8,342 nt of DNA from Parachlamydiaceae bacterium (GCA_030679615.1 JAUXSJ010000109.1:1-8342); one strand, 5' to 3'; shown: positions 1-6,663, counted from the first letter of the stretch. The notes: generated from the letters alone by a model not told the origin. Translations and numbers: made by a program.

Positions 1-58
1 CTAGAACAAATTAAAAAACACTTATAAAATTAAGAGAACCTTTGTATTTTTGTTCTAG
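1..58. repeat. 10-bp perfect inverted repeat at the left edge
   Basis: CTAGAACAAA at 1-10 is exactly matched by its reverse complement TTTGTTCTAG at 49-58, with 38 AT-rich bases between. No run of T follows the right arm, so it is not a standard intrinsic terminator. Because the left arm starts at base 1 of the window, the repeat may extend further left. It could be a hairpin behind an upstream gene or the end of a small mobile element; the sequence does not decide. Confidence 0.45.
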
Positions 59-165
59 AGTCCGTAGGACGACTCCCATTACAGCCCACAGTGACTGAGA
101 AGCGAGTTTACGAGCGACGAAGGAACTGTGGGAATAAGATAAAAAAACATAGAGCTCGTAGAGCG
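59..165. repeat. stem-rich intergenic patch, possible repeat element
   Basis: This stretch is visibly richer in G and C than the DNA around it and is packed with short stems. GTCC-GTA-GGAC lies at 60-70 and GCTC-GTA-GAGC at 154-164, both with the same three-base loop GTA. Between them CCCACAGT (85-92) pairs with ACTGTGGG (125-132). The interior repeats variants of CGAG/GAGCG. The mix resembles a short palindromic intergenic repeat, but only one copy is present here, so repetition in the genome is an inference. Confidence 0.35.
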
Positions 166-222
166 ATTCAAAAACTTATGAGTAATAGGATGGGCAGGGC
201 CTTCGCACTCCAAAAGGTATGA
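91..222 (+). other. possible small basic reading frame, doubtful
   Basis: A frame open from 34 runs to a TGA at 220-222. From the GTG at 91 it would encode 43 residues, very rich in Arg and Lys (for example YERRRN, KHRARRAIQK). There is no ribosome binding site before the GTG and no ATG until codon 32. The frame overlaps the stem-rich patch, whose CGA/GAG repeats would give Arg/Glu codons by chance. I do not recognise the product. It is most likely a by-product of the repeat, or a leftover tail of a decayed gene. Confidence 0.12.
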
Positions 223-440
223 TGAAGACATGGCAATTGATTGAATAAAAAAAACCTAAAGTCGAGTCAGTGATCTATGTGATTTCAGTGGTTAATTTTT
301 ATGCCATTGTCGCTTAAGTTGATGACATTGCACTCAGCTAGGCCGTGATTTAAAGACATTTTAACGATTCAAAGACGGTTTCTCAATTAATGTAATTAAT
401 GAATCACCTTTGTTTTAAACTTTATTAAAACTCATGCTTA
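223..440. other. gene-free intergenic stretch
   Basis: I see no supportable gene here. Small features are: ATTAAT repeated on both sides of a GTA spacer (386-391 and 395-400), the nine-base word CGATTCAAA at 365-373 that also occurs at 164-172, and the words GCCATTG (303-309) and GCTTAAGTT (312-320) that both recur in the hairpin at 6530-6598. The stretch may be decayed mobile DNA, but no transposase fragment could be read. Confidence 0.4.
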
Positions 441-444
441 AGGA

Positions 445-473
445 TTGCATGTTACTGTATTTTAATGTATTAT
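445..473 (+). promoter_or_regulatory. weak candidate promoter for the SGNH-like gene
   Basis: TTGCAT (445-450) and TATTAT (468-473) are separated by 17 bases, fitting the spacing of the main vegetative sigma factor. The -10 box is one base from consensus; the -35 box is poor. Transcription would start near 480, giving a leader of about 45 nt. AT-rich DNA throws up such matches easily. Confidence 0.35.
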
Positions 474-524
474 AAACTAAAATTTAAGTTTTTGAATTTT
501 AAAATAACAATATATGGAGTTTAA

Positions 525-1658
525 ATGGAGCCTAGTTCAAATCAGCCAGCAAATTTTGTTCATTTAATCGGAGATTCTACTTTAGACAATATTTGGCATC
601 ACCAAAAAAATAAAGGGTCTCGTGAAAACCCTGATTTTGACATTAATGATGCTAAAATTGCCTCTGTTGAAGGAAAACTCCATCAAGCTTTTAAGCAAAA
701 TAATTCTAAAAATAAATATAAAATTATTAACCATGCTTATGATGGATTTACAACAACTTCTGTTTTAAATGGAGATTATGTTGGGCGTGTATTTTTTGGC
801 ATACATTGGACTGAATTAGCTTCACGTAAAGATAATCATAAATTTATTGCTTATCAAAGTGATAAAAAAAACATTAAAGATATAAGACAAAAAGTTCAGC
901 CTTTAGAAAGTTTAAAAGAGAGTATTGAAAACCATAAAGAAGATAATCATTACGTCGTTTTGAGTGTAGGCGGAAATGATTTTAGAAAAAATTTATTCAA
1001 TCCTGTTCAATTATTTCGAAATATTTTTACTGTGCAAAAAAGATATTTGGAAATTGTCTCTAAAATTCAAGAAATGAAAAGCGATAACATAAAACCTATT
1101 TTAATGTTTCAATATCGTACTGATGCAAATTCTGATTCTAATAAAATTTATAAAATTCTTAAAGTAGTCGGTGTATTAGCCGCAACGATTCAAACTTTAT
1201 CTTTTGCTGCAATTGCAATTGCCGGAGTAAAATGGCATCACGGAAATTTCACAAAAAACACAAGTTTGAAAATCATTCTCCTTTCATTATCATTACTTTA
1301 TGGAACAACACGCTTTGTTCCTCTAAAAAACATAAAAAATATTCTTCTTGGACGTCATATCGGTGTTTCAACATTTGGTTGTTTATTAGAAAAACTTTAT
1401 CAACCCATGTTAGAAAAAGCAAAAAAAGATCAAATCCCCGTACTGGATTTATCGAATTCTTTCAATCCTTTTGATAACCTCCTTTATACACAAAGCATTG
1501 AACCTAACGAGAAAGGTAGTGAACTCATTGCTAATGGGATTTCTTATATCGTAAAAGACTATGAAAACTTTAAAGGAAAAACTGTTATTCATTCTGATAT
1601 TGGAGAATATAAAATACGATCCATTATTCCAAAAAAATGGGAAGTAGCGTATCCCTAA
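525..1658 (+). CDS. SGNH/GDSL hydrolase-like protein with two hydrophobic segments
   Basis: 377 residues. GGAG at 516-519 sits five bases before the ATG and supports this start. The N-terminus reads HLIGDSTLDN (13-22), the block I GDS motif with candidate nucleophile Ser18. YDGF with Gly74 resembles block II, and GGND (149-152, Asn151) is block III. These are the SGNH hydrolase signatures known from esterases, lipases and thioesterases. The final block, normally D-x-x-H followed by PN..G, here reads QSIEPNEKGSE (323-333), so the usual catalytic Asp and His are replaced. Between blocks III and V lie two hydrophobic stretches, roughly 211-234 and 248-268, with a short polar loop (KWHHGNFTKN) between them: a likely membrane hairpin inserted into the fold. 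There is no N-terminal signal peptide. Base composition is more AT-rich than pgk. The gene stands alone, with 118 bases before pgk and a separate pgk promoter. The fold is likely; the substrate, the enzymatic activity and the location are unknown. Confidence 0.75.
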   Translation: MEPSSNQPANFVHLIGDSTLDNIWHHQKNKGSRENPDFDINDAKIASVEGKLHQAFKQNNSKNKYKIINHAYDGFTTTSVLNGDYVGRVFFGIHWTELASRKDNHKFIAYQSDKKNIKDIRQKVQPLESLKESIENHKEDNHYVVLSVGGNDFRKNLFNPVQLFRNIFTVQKRYLEIVSKIQEMKSDNIKPILMFQYRTDANSDSNKIYKILKVVGVLAATIQTLSFAAIAIAGVKWHHGNFTKNTSLKIILLSLSLLYGTTRFVPLKNIKNILLGRHIGVSTFGCLLEKLYQPMLEKAKKDQIPVLDLSNSFNPFDNLLYTQSIEPNEKGSELIANGISYIVKDYENFKGKTVIHSDIGEYKIRSIIPKKWEVAYP

Positions 1659-1694
1659 AAATTCCTCTGATAAGCAAGTTCAAGGTAATATTTC

Positions 1695-1723
1695 TTGACA
1701 CACTAACTCCGATCCGTTATTAA
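1695..1723 (+). promoter_or_regulatory. promoter of pgk
   Basis: A perfect TTGACA (1695-1700) is followed after 17 bases by TATTAA (1718-1723), four of six bases matching the -10 consensus. Transcription would start near 1730, giving a leader of about 47 nt. This indicates that pgk is transcribed independently of the gene before it. Confidence 0.6.
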
Positions 1724-1765
1724 TTTAAATAAATTTTTGTCTAATCCTCATCATCTCTAACGGTC

Positions 1766-1770
1766 GGAGG
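1766..1770 (+). promoter_or_regulatory. ribosome binding site deciding the TTG start of pgk
   Basis: GGAGG lies six bases upstream of TTG at 1777-1779. No ATG or GTG in frame lies at a suitable distance, and the next residues (KEKLSIQDLDL) match the usual beginning of phosphoglycerate kinase, so TTG is the start. Confidence 0.75.
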
Positions 1771-1776
1771 ACTCCA

Positions 1777-2979
1777 TTGAAAGAAAAACTTTCTATTCAA
1801 GATCTCGACTTAAAAAATAAAAAAGCTTTAATTCGAGTCGATTTTAATGTCCCTCTTGAAAATAAAACAATCACAGACGATAGCCGGATTCGAGCATCCC
1901 TACCTACGATCCAATATGCCATTGATCATGGTGCTGCTGTTATCTTAATGAGTCATTTAGGTCGTCCTAAAGGCGTCCGAGATCAAAAATACTCATTAAA
2001 ACCCTGCGCAAAAAGATTATCTGAGCTTTTAAATCATCCAGTTAAAATGGCTAAAGACTGTTGCGGAGAAAGTGTTGAAAAACTCGTTAAAGATCTTCAT
2101 CCCGGTGATATCCTTCTTCTCGAAAACCTTCGTTTTCATCTTGGTGAGGAAAGTCCAAAAAAAGAACCCACTTTTGCTGTTTCGCTCTCTTCACTTGGTG
2201 ATGTTTACATTAACGATGCTTTTGGATCAGCTCATCGTTCTCATGCTTCAATTACAGAACTCCCCAAATTTTTCCCCGGAAAAGCCGTTGCTGGCTTTTT
2301 AATGAAGCAAGAGCTCGCTTATTTGGGATCAACCCTTATGAATCCTAGTCGACCCTTTTATGCCATTTTAGGTGGATCAAAAATCTCGACTAAATTTAAG
2401 GTTATTGAAATGCTCATGCAACGCGCCGATGTTCTAATGATCGGAGGAGCGATGGCTTTTAATTTCTTTAAGGCCCAAGAAATCTCGATTGGAGATTCTC
2501 TCGTTGAAAACGATTTCATCCCCGTTGCACGTCAACTCCTTGATGTCAGCTCACAATCAAGATGCAAAATATTGCTTCCACTCGATATTGTTGCGGCAAA
2601 AGAAATCAGTGGAGAATCCCCTCGAAAAGTCATCAAAATTAAAGATGGAATTCCAAAGGGCTATAAAGGATTAGACATAGGGCCTGAAACAATTCGATTT
2701 TATCAGCACGAACTCAGTAAAGCGACGACAATTTTCTGGAATGGTCCGATGGGTATCTTTGAAACCCCTCCATTTGACCAGGGCACGACAGCTATTGCTC
2801 AAATTATCGCAAATTTACCCGTTGCCACGACAATTGTTGGAGGCGGAGATACTGTTGCGGCGGTTGATCAAGCTGGTTTAAGCGGAAAAATGAGCCATTT
2901 ATCAACTGGAGGTGGAGCAGCTTTAGAATTTATAGAATTTGGCACTTTACCTGGTATTGATGCACTTTCAGATAAATAA
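1777..2979 (+). CDS. pgk: phosphoglycerate kinase
   Basis: 400 residues, the normal bacterial length. It transfers phosphate from 1,3-bisphosphoglycerate to ADP, giving 3-phosphoglycerate and ATP, in the cytosolic lower half of glycolysis. The family motifs appear in order. The N-terminal substrate domain has RVDFNVP (20-26), SHLGRP (59-64), ENLRFH (116-121) and NDAFGSAHR (146-154). The C-terminal nucleotide domain has GGSKISTK (199-206), WNGPMGIFE (321-329), GGGDT (355-359) and STGGGAALE (376-384). GGSKISTK replaces the more common GGAKVSDK, a conservative variation. The start is TTG, fixed by GGAGG six bases upstream. The gene is complete and its composition is less AT-rich than that of the two unknown proteins at the window ends. 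It precedes two nucleotide transporters but is 221 bases away and has its own promoter, so an operon is not required. Identification is secure. Confidence 0.98.
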   Translation: MKEKLSIQDLDLKNKKALIRVDFNVPLENKTITDDSRIRASLPTIQYAIDHGAAVILMSHLGRPKGVRDQKYSLKPCAKRLSELLNHPVKMAKDCCGESVEKLVKDLHPGDILLLENLRFHLGEESPKKEPTFAVSLSSLGDVYINDAFGSAHRSHASITELPKFFPGKAVAGFLMKQELAYLGSTLMNPSRPFYAILGGSKISTKFKVIEMLMQRADVLMIGGAMAFNFFKAQEISIGDSLVENDFIPVARQLLDVSSQSRCKILLPLDIVAAKEISGESPRKVIKIKDGIPKGYKGLDIGPETIRFYQHELSKATTIFWNGPMGIFETPPFDQGTTAIAQIIANLPVATTIVGGGDTVAAVDQAGLSGKMSHLSTGGGAALEFIEFGTLPGIDALSDK

Positions 2980-3006
2980 GCACTTAAACACTTAATTATA
3001 AGAGAG

Positions 3007-3032
3007 TATCGTTAAATTAAAAAACGATATTT
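3007..3032 (+). terminator. weak candidate terminator after pgk
   Basis: TATCGTT (3007-3013) pairs with AACGATA (3023-3029) across a nine-base A-rich loop and is followed by a short TTTC. The stem is short and AT-rich and the T run is minimal, so it would be an inefficient terminator if it is one. It lies 28 bases after the pgk stop codon. Confidence 0.3.
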
Positions 3033-3065
3033 CAAAAAGAGAAGCTTGATTTTAAATGAGGAGGT

Positions 3066-3094
3066 TTGTTAACATAGTTCTTAAAATTTAATAA
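3066..3094 (+). promoter_or_regulatory. candidate promoter of the first nucleotide transporter
   Basis: TTGTTA (3066-3071), 17 bases, then TAATAA (3089-3094). Both boxes are close to the vegetative sigma consensus. The start would be near 3101, giving a leader of about 100 nt before the ATG at 3201, much longer than the leader of the second transporter. Confidence 0.45.
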
Positions 3095-3123
3095 ATTCAG
3101 CAAAAACATCGAATAGATGTGTG

Positions 3124-3150
3124 CTTATGAGAGTTATCGATTCTCATGAG
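3124..3150 (+). other. stem-loop in the transporter leader
   Basis: CTTATGAGAG (3124-3133) can pair with TTCTCATGAG (3141-3150) over ten positions, two of them G-T, enclosing a seven-base loop. It is followed by AAATAAAAAT, not T, so it does not look like a terminator on this strand. It lies inside the predicted leader of the transporter gene and could affect messenger stability or translation. That role is inference. Confidence 0.35.
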
Positions 3151-3200
3151 AAATAAAAATAGACCTAAATTTTACCGTCCTAATAAAAGGAAAGGTTAGC

Positions 3201-4826
3201 ATGTCTTTAGAGACAGCCACTGAGTCTTCTGAATTTAGTCGTTGGCGCCGTTATTTATGGCCAGTCCATAAATATGAGCTCAAAAAGCTCGTTCCCATGT
3301 TATTAATCTTCTTCTTTATTTCTTTTGATTACAACGTTTTAAGAACCTTAAAAGATGCTCTTCTTGTCACTGCAAAATCATCTGGCGCAGAAGTCATTCC
3401 TTTTGTAAAAGTTTGGGGCGTTTTTCCTGGAGCAGTCATTATGACTGTTTTTTATGCGTGGCTTTCTAATCGCCTGCGTAGTGAAACGGTTTTTTACATC
3501 ATTATTTCTATTTTTTTGACTTACTTTGCGATTTTCACATTTATTTTGTATCCCATACGAGATATCATCCATCCGCATCAGCTAGCCGATTATTTACAGG
3601 ATGTTCTTCCCCCAGGATTTAAAGGTTTGATTGCCATGGGGCGTTACTGGAGTTTTACTCTTTTTTACGTCATGTCAGAATTATGGTCCAGCACAGTCCT
3701 AGCCGTTTTGTTCTGGGGATTTGCCAATCAAGTCACGAAAATTAGTGAAGCTAAACGATTTTATGGATTATTTGGAGTAGGAGCAAACTTATCTGGAATT
3801 TTTGCCGGACAAGCATCCGTCTTTTGCTCTTCTATCACTCAACATGAAAATATTCTTCCTTTTAGTAATGATCCGTGGCATCAATCATTGATTTTAATGG
3901 TTTCAATGATTTTGATCAGTGGGTTTATAACTCTCTTCCTTTTTCGGTGGTTAAATCAATCTGTCTTAACAGATAAACGTTATTATGATCCAGTCTATGT
4001 AAAAAGCGAAGGGGAAGCCAAGGGTAAACTCTCAATTCGACAAAGCATATCCTGTTTACTAAATTCAAAATATTTTTTTAATATTGCAATTATCGTTGTT
4101 TCTTATAATTTAGTCATTAATTTGACCGAAGTCGTTTGGAAACACCATGTTAAAGAACTTTATCCTGACCCAAATGCTTACACTGCTTACATGAACAATA
4201 TTGTGTCCATCATTGGACTGATAGCCACCGTTAGCTCTCTTTTTGTTTCAGGAAATGCTATTCGAAAATTTGGTTGGACTTTTACCGCACTCATCACCCC
4301 CGTCCTTGTTATAGTGACAAGTTTAGGATTCTTTCTTTTCCTTTTTCTTAATCATTCAACACCTGATACTGTGATCACCCTCATGGGAATCTCTCCTTTA
4401 GCTCTTGTTGTTTTTTGTGGTTCTGCTCAAAATATCCTTTATAGAGGAGCGAAATATTCTGTTTTTGATGCCACAAAAGAAATGGCTTTTGTTCCCTTAG
4501 AACCAGAAAAAAAATTAATCGGAAAAGCAGCGATTGATGGAGTGGGTTCTCGTTTAGGAAAATCTGGTGGGTCTGTGATTCATCAAAGTTTTCTGATTCT
4601 TTTTGCCTCTCTAACAACAAGTGCCCCTTATATTGCGGTCGTTTTACTTGTAGTTCTTGTAGTTTGGGTCATCGCAGTACGAAAATTAGGAAAACAATTT
4701 AATGTATTTATGGGAACTCCCGAAGAAAAAACCGTTCCATCCCTGGTGGAGCCTTCAATAGATTCAGCACGAGGCTCAAATTTGAGACTCGACCCTCATT
4801 TGATTCAAGAACAACAAGTAGTTTAA
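3201..4826 (+). CDS. ntt: NTT/Tlc-family nucleotide transporter, first copy
   Basis: 541 residues, typical for the ADP/ATP translocase family of plastids, chlamydiae and rickettsiae. It is an inner-membrane carrier with about twelve hydrophobic segments, starting after WPVHKYELKK (20-29) and ending near 494. Family signatures include LKDALLVTA (50-58), IPFVKVWG (66-73), SELWSS (159-164), VLFWGFANQVTK (169-180), TEVVWK (309-314), FDATKEMAF (422-430), GKAAID (441-446) and RLGKSGGS (451-458). By spacing, Lys70, Glu160, Glu310 and Lys454 match the four charged residues that I recall as essential in the plant plastid carrier. Members exchange host ATP for ADP, or import other nucleotides or NAD with protons or by exchange; the sequence does not tell which. 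Compared with its neighbour it has a longer polar loop at about 208-226 and a polar tail from about 500. AAAGG lies five bases before the ATG. It forms a tandem pair with the next gene, 107 bases apart. The family is certain, the substrate is not. Confidence 0.95.
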   Translation: MSLETATESSEFSRWRRYLWPVHKYELKKLVPMLLIFFFISFDYNVLRTLKDALLVTAKSSGAEVIPFVKVWGVFPGAVIMTVFYAWLSNRLRSETVFYIIISIFLTYFAIFTFILYPIRDIIHPHQLADYLQDVLPPGFKGLIAMGRYWSFTLFYVMSELWSSTVLAVLFWGFANQVTKISEAKRFYGLFGVGANLSGIFAGQASVFCSSITQHENILPFSNDPWHQSLILMVSMILISGFITLFLFRWLNQSVLTDKRYYDPVYVKSEGEAKGKLSIRQSISCLLNSKYFFNIAIIVVSYNLVINLTEVVWKHHVKELYPDPNAYTAYMNNIVSIIGLIATVSSLFVSGNAIRKFGWTFTALITPVLVIVTSLGFFLFLFLNHSTPDTVITLMGISPLALVVFCGSAQNILYRGAKYSVFDATKEMAFVPLEPEKKLIGKAAIDGVGSRLGKSGGSVIHQSFLILFASLTTSAPYIAVVLLVVLVVWVIAVRKLGKQFNVFMGTPEEKTVPSLVEPSIDSARGSNLRLDPHLIQEQQVV

Positions 4827-4881
4827 TTAACATTTATAATAATATTTTTATTTTATGATTATTTGGTTTTTAAATAAATTG

Positions 4882-4910
4882 TTGAAAGATTAATCCTATT
4901 ATATTATAAT
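4882..4910 (+). promoter_or_regulatory. strong promoter of the second nucleotide transporter
   Basis: TTGAAA (4882-4887), exactly 17 bases, then a perfect TATAAT (4905-4910). The start would fall near 4917, leaving a leader of only about 17 nt. It is the best promoter match in the window and argues that the second transporter is transcribed on its own. Confidence 0.65.
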
Positions 4911-4922
4911 ATTCCCTTTACA

Positions 4923-4927
4923 AAGGA
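4923..4927 (+). promoter_or_regulatory. ribosome binding site of the second transporter
   Basis: AAGGA is placed six bases before the ATG at 4934, which supports that start. The protein then begins MSLSNQAEFGKIRAFLWP, in register with the N-terminus of the first transporter. Confidence 0.6.
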
Positions 4928-4933
4928 TGTTCA

Positions 4934-6508
4934 ATGTCTCTTTCTAATCAAGCAGAGTTTGGTAAAATAAGAGCTTTTTTATGGCCTATTTATCGCAATG
5001 AAATGAAAAAAATCATTCCGATGCTTTTAATGATTTTTTTAATTTGTTTTAATTATACAATTTTAAAAAACTTAAAAGATTCTGTTGTAATTACAGCACA
5101 ATCTTCTGGGGTGGAGGTCATTCCATTTATTAAAGTTTGGGCTCTTCTTCCGATGGCTATCCTAGCCACCTATATTTTTACCAAATTATCGAATCGATTT
5201 AGCCAAGAAAGAGTATTTTATTTAACGATTACATTCTTTTTAGTGGTTTTTGCGATTTTTGCTTTTCTTGTTTATCCTTATAAAAACATCATTCACCCTC
5301 ATGAAGTAGCAGATTATTTGGAATCTATTATGCCAGCTGGGTTTAAGGGTTTGATTTCGATGTTTCGCAATTGGTCATTTACTGTTTTTTATGTCTTTTG
5401 TGAATTATGGAGCACGATGGTTTTAACTGTTTTGTTCTGGGGATTTGCCAATGAAGTGACTAAAATAGTTGAAGCACGTCGTTTTTATGGAATGATGGCC
5501 GTTGTTGGAAGTTTTGCAAGTACTGCAGCTGGAGTGGGGGCAAATTATTTAACGATTAATAAAAATTGGGATGATTCCTTACAAACTCTGGTTTCAGTCG
5601 TCGTTTTATTTGGATTGGCCACTATGGTTATTTTTTGGTGGATGAATAAAAATGTATTGAGTGATCCTTCTTTTAAAGATTTGCATGAAACACGCGTTGG
5701 CGTTAAGAAAAAACAAAAAATTTCACTTCGAGAAGGCTTTAGATTTTTATCAAATTCCAAATATTTGGTTTGCATTGCCGTCGTTGTTGTTTGCTATAAC
5801 TTAGTCATTAACATGGTTGAAATTGTATGGAAAGATCAACTTTATCAACTCTATCCAAGTGGTAAGGAATATAATGACTATCAAAATGATATGACTTCAA
5901 TAGTGGGCTTATTTGCAACCGTTATTTCATTATTTATGTCTCCTCTTATTTCAAGATATGGATGGACTAAAACGGCTTTAATTACTCCTATTATTATGTT
6001 AGTGACAAGCATCGGCTTTTTTACCTTCATGTTATTTAGAAATGATTTACACGAACCTGTTTACCTTTTATTTGGTACAACACCTTTAGTAATCGCAGTC
6101 TTTTTTGGAGCAGCTCAAGTGTGTTTGAGTAAAGCTTGTAAGTTTTCTATTTTTGACTCGACAAAAGAAATGGCATTTATCCCGCTTGCTCATGAAACTA
6201 AATTGAAGGGAAAAGCAGCCATTGATGGTGTAGGATCACGCTTAGGTAAGTCGGGTAGTTCTCTCATTTACCAAGTTCTTTTCATGGTATTTTCAACCAT
6301 TGGAGCGAGTGCACCTTATGTCGCATTGATTATTATGGTTGTCATTGTAGGCTGGATTATTGCTGTGAAATCTTTGGGGCTTCAATTTACTAGCCTTGTT
6401 GATGATGACGGCAGAGAAGAAATCGGCGAGAAAAAAGAAAGTGCGGTTATTGGAATTAATCCTAGTGATACGCCTTCTAACGGATTACAACCCACGCTTG
6501 GATTGTAA
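4934..6508 (+). CDS. ntt: NTT/Tlc-family nucleotide transporter, second copy
   Basis: 524 residues, a paralogue of the preceding carrier; by eye roughly half of aligned positions are identical. The same signatures are present: LKDSVVITA (47-55), IPFIKVWA (63-70), CELWST (156-161), VLFWGFANEVTK (166-177), VEIVWK (295-300), FDSTKEMAF (407-415), GKAAID (426-431) and RLGKSGSS (436-443). By spacing the essential charged residues would be Lys67, Glu157, Glu296 and Lys439. Likely in the inner membrane with about twelve spans, moving nucleotides between host and bacterial cytoplasm. Differences from the first copy that could bear on substrate are FRNWSF in place of GRYWSF, SKACKFSIFD in place of YRGAKYSVFD, GKSGSS in place of GKSGGS, and a shorter loop near 205-215. 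The tail after about 485 is polar and acidic, then lysine-containing. It has its own near-consensus promoter. The family is certain. Substrate candidates are ATP/ADP, other ribonucleotides or NAD, with no basis for choosing. Confidence 0.95.
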   Translation: MSLSNQAEFGKIRAFLWPIYRNEMKKIIPMLLMIFLICFNYTILKNLKDSVVITAQSSGVEVIPFIKVWALLPMAILATYIFTKLSNRFSQERVFYLTITFFLVVFAIFAFLVYPYKNIIHPHEVADYLESIMPAGFKGLISMFRNWSFTVFYVFCELWSTMVLTVLFWGFANEVTKIVEARRFYGMMAVVGSFASTAAGVGANYLTINKNWDDSLQTLVSVVVLFGLATMVIFWWMNKNVLSDPSFKDLHETRVGVKKKQKISLREGFRFLSNSKYLVCIAVVVVCYNLVINMVEIVWKDQLYQLYPSGKEYNDYQNDMTSIVGLFATVISLFMSPLISRYGWTKTALITPIIMLVTSIGFFTFMLFRNDLHEPVYLLFGTTPLVIAVFFGAAQVCLSKACKFSIFDSTKEMAFIPLAHETKLKGKAAIDGVGSRLGKSGSSLIYQVLFMVFSTIGASAPYVALIIMVVIVGWIIAVKSLGLQFTSLVDDDGREEIGEKKESAVIGINPSDTPSNGLQPTLGL

Positions 6509-6529
6509 CACAATAATGTAGCCTTTGGT

Positions 6530-6598
6530 CCAATGGCGTTAACTTAAGCCTTATTGCAGCCTTTCAGACTGCATTAAGGCTTAAGTTAACGCCATTGG
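6530..6598. repeat. 30-bp near-perfect hairpin between transporter and unknown gene
   Basis: The arm at 6530-6559 is the reverse complement of 6569-6598 with a single mismatch in 30 positions, enclosing a nine-base loop. Just outside, TAG (6519-6521) and CTA (6599-6601) would also pair if eight bases of the left flank were looped out. The arms contain the palindromes GTTAAC and CTTAAG. It begins 21 bases after the transporter stop. No T run follows, so it is not a classical intrinsic terminator, although such a long stem could still end transcription or protect the 3' end of the message. A small palindromic mobile element is the main alternative. Confidence 0.8.
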
Positions 6599-6663
6599 CT
6601 ATATGATTAATTACCTAATCATTCATTCTTGGATTAATTTCAAAATAACATTACTTAGAAAAT

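Noticed and set aside
1..524. CRISPR array, tRNA or transposase remnant
   Set aside because: There are no regularly spaced repeats, no cloverleaf with a T-loop, and no readable transposase motif in any frame I tried.
1232..1474. Open frame of 80 codons inside the SGNH-like gene, + strand
   Set aside because: It lies fully inside the larger gene in another frame, lacks a ribosome binding site and has a low-complexity composition; it is a shadow frame.
2072..2674. Two short + strand frames inside pgk
   Set aside because: They overlap the conserved pgk motifs in a different frame and have no start signals.
3378..4620. Two minus-strand frames opposite the first transporter
   Set aside because: They are antisense to conserved transporter sequence, with no promoter or ribosome binding site; they arise from its codon usage.
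4827..4880. Terminator after the first transporter
   Set aside because: The sequence is AT-rich with T runs, but I could not find a stem stronger than chance pairing of A and T.
5545..5775. Minus-strand frame opposite the second transporter
   Set aside because: It is an antisense shadow of a well-conserved gene with no supporting signals.
3201..6508. One transporter gene split by a frameshift
   Set aside because: Each frame is full length with its own start, ribosome binding site and the complete set of family motifs, so they are two genes.
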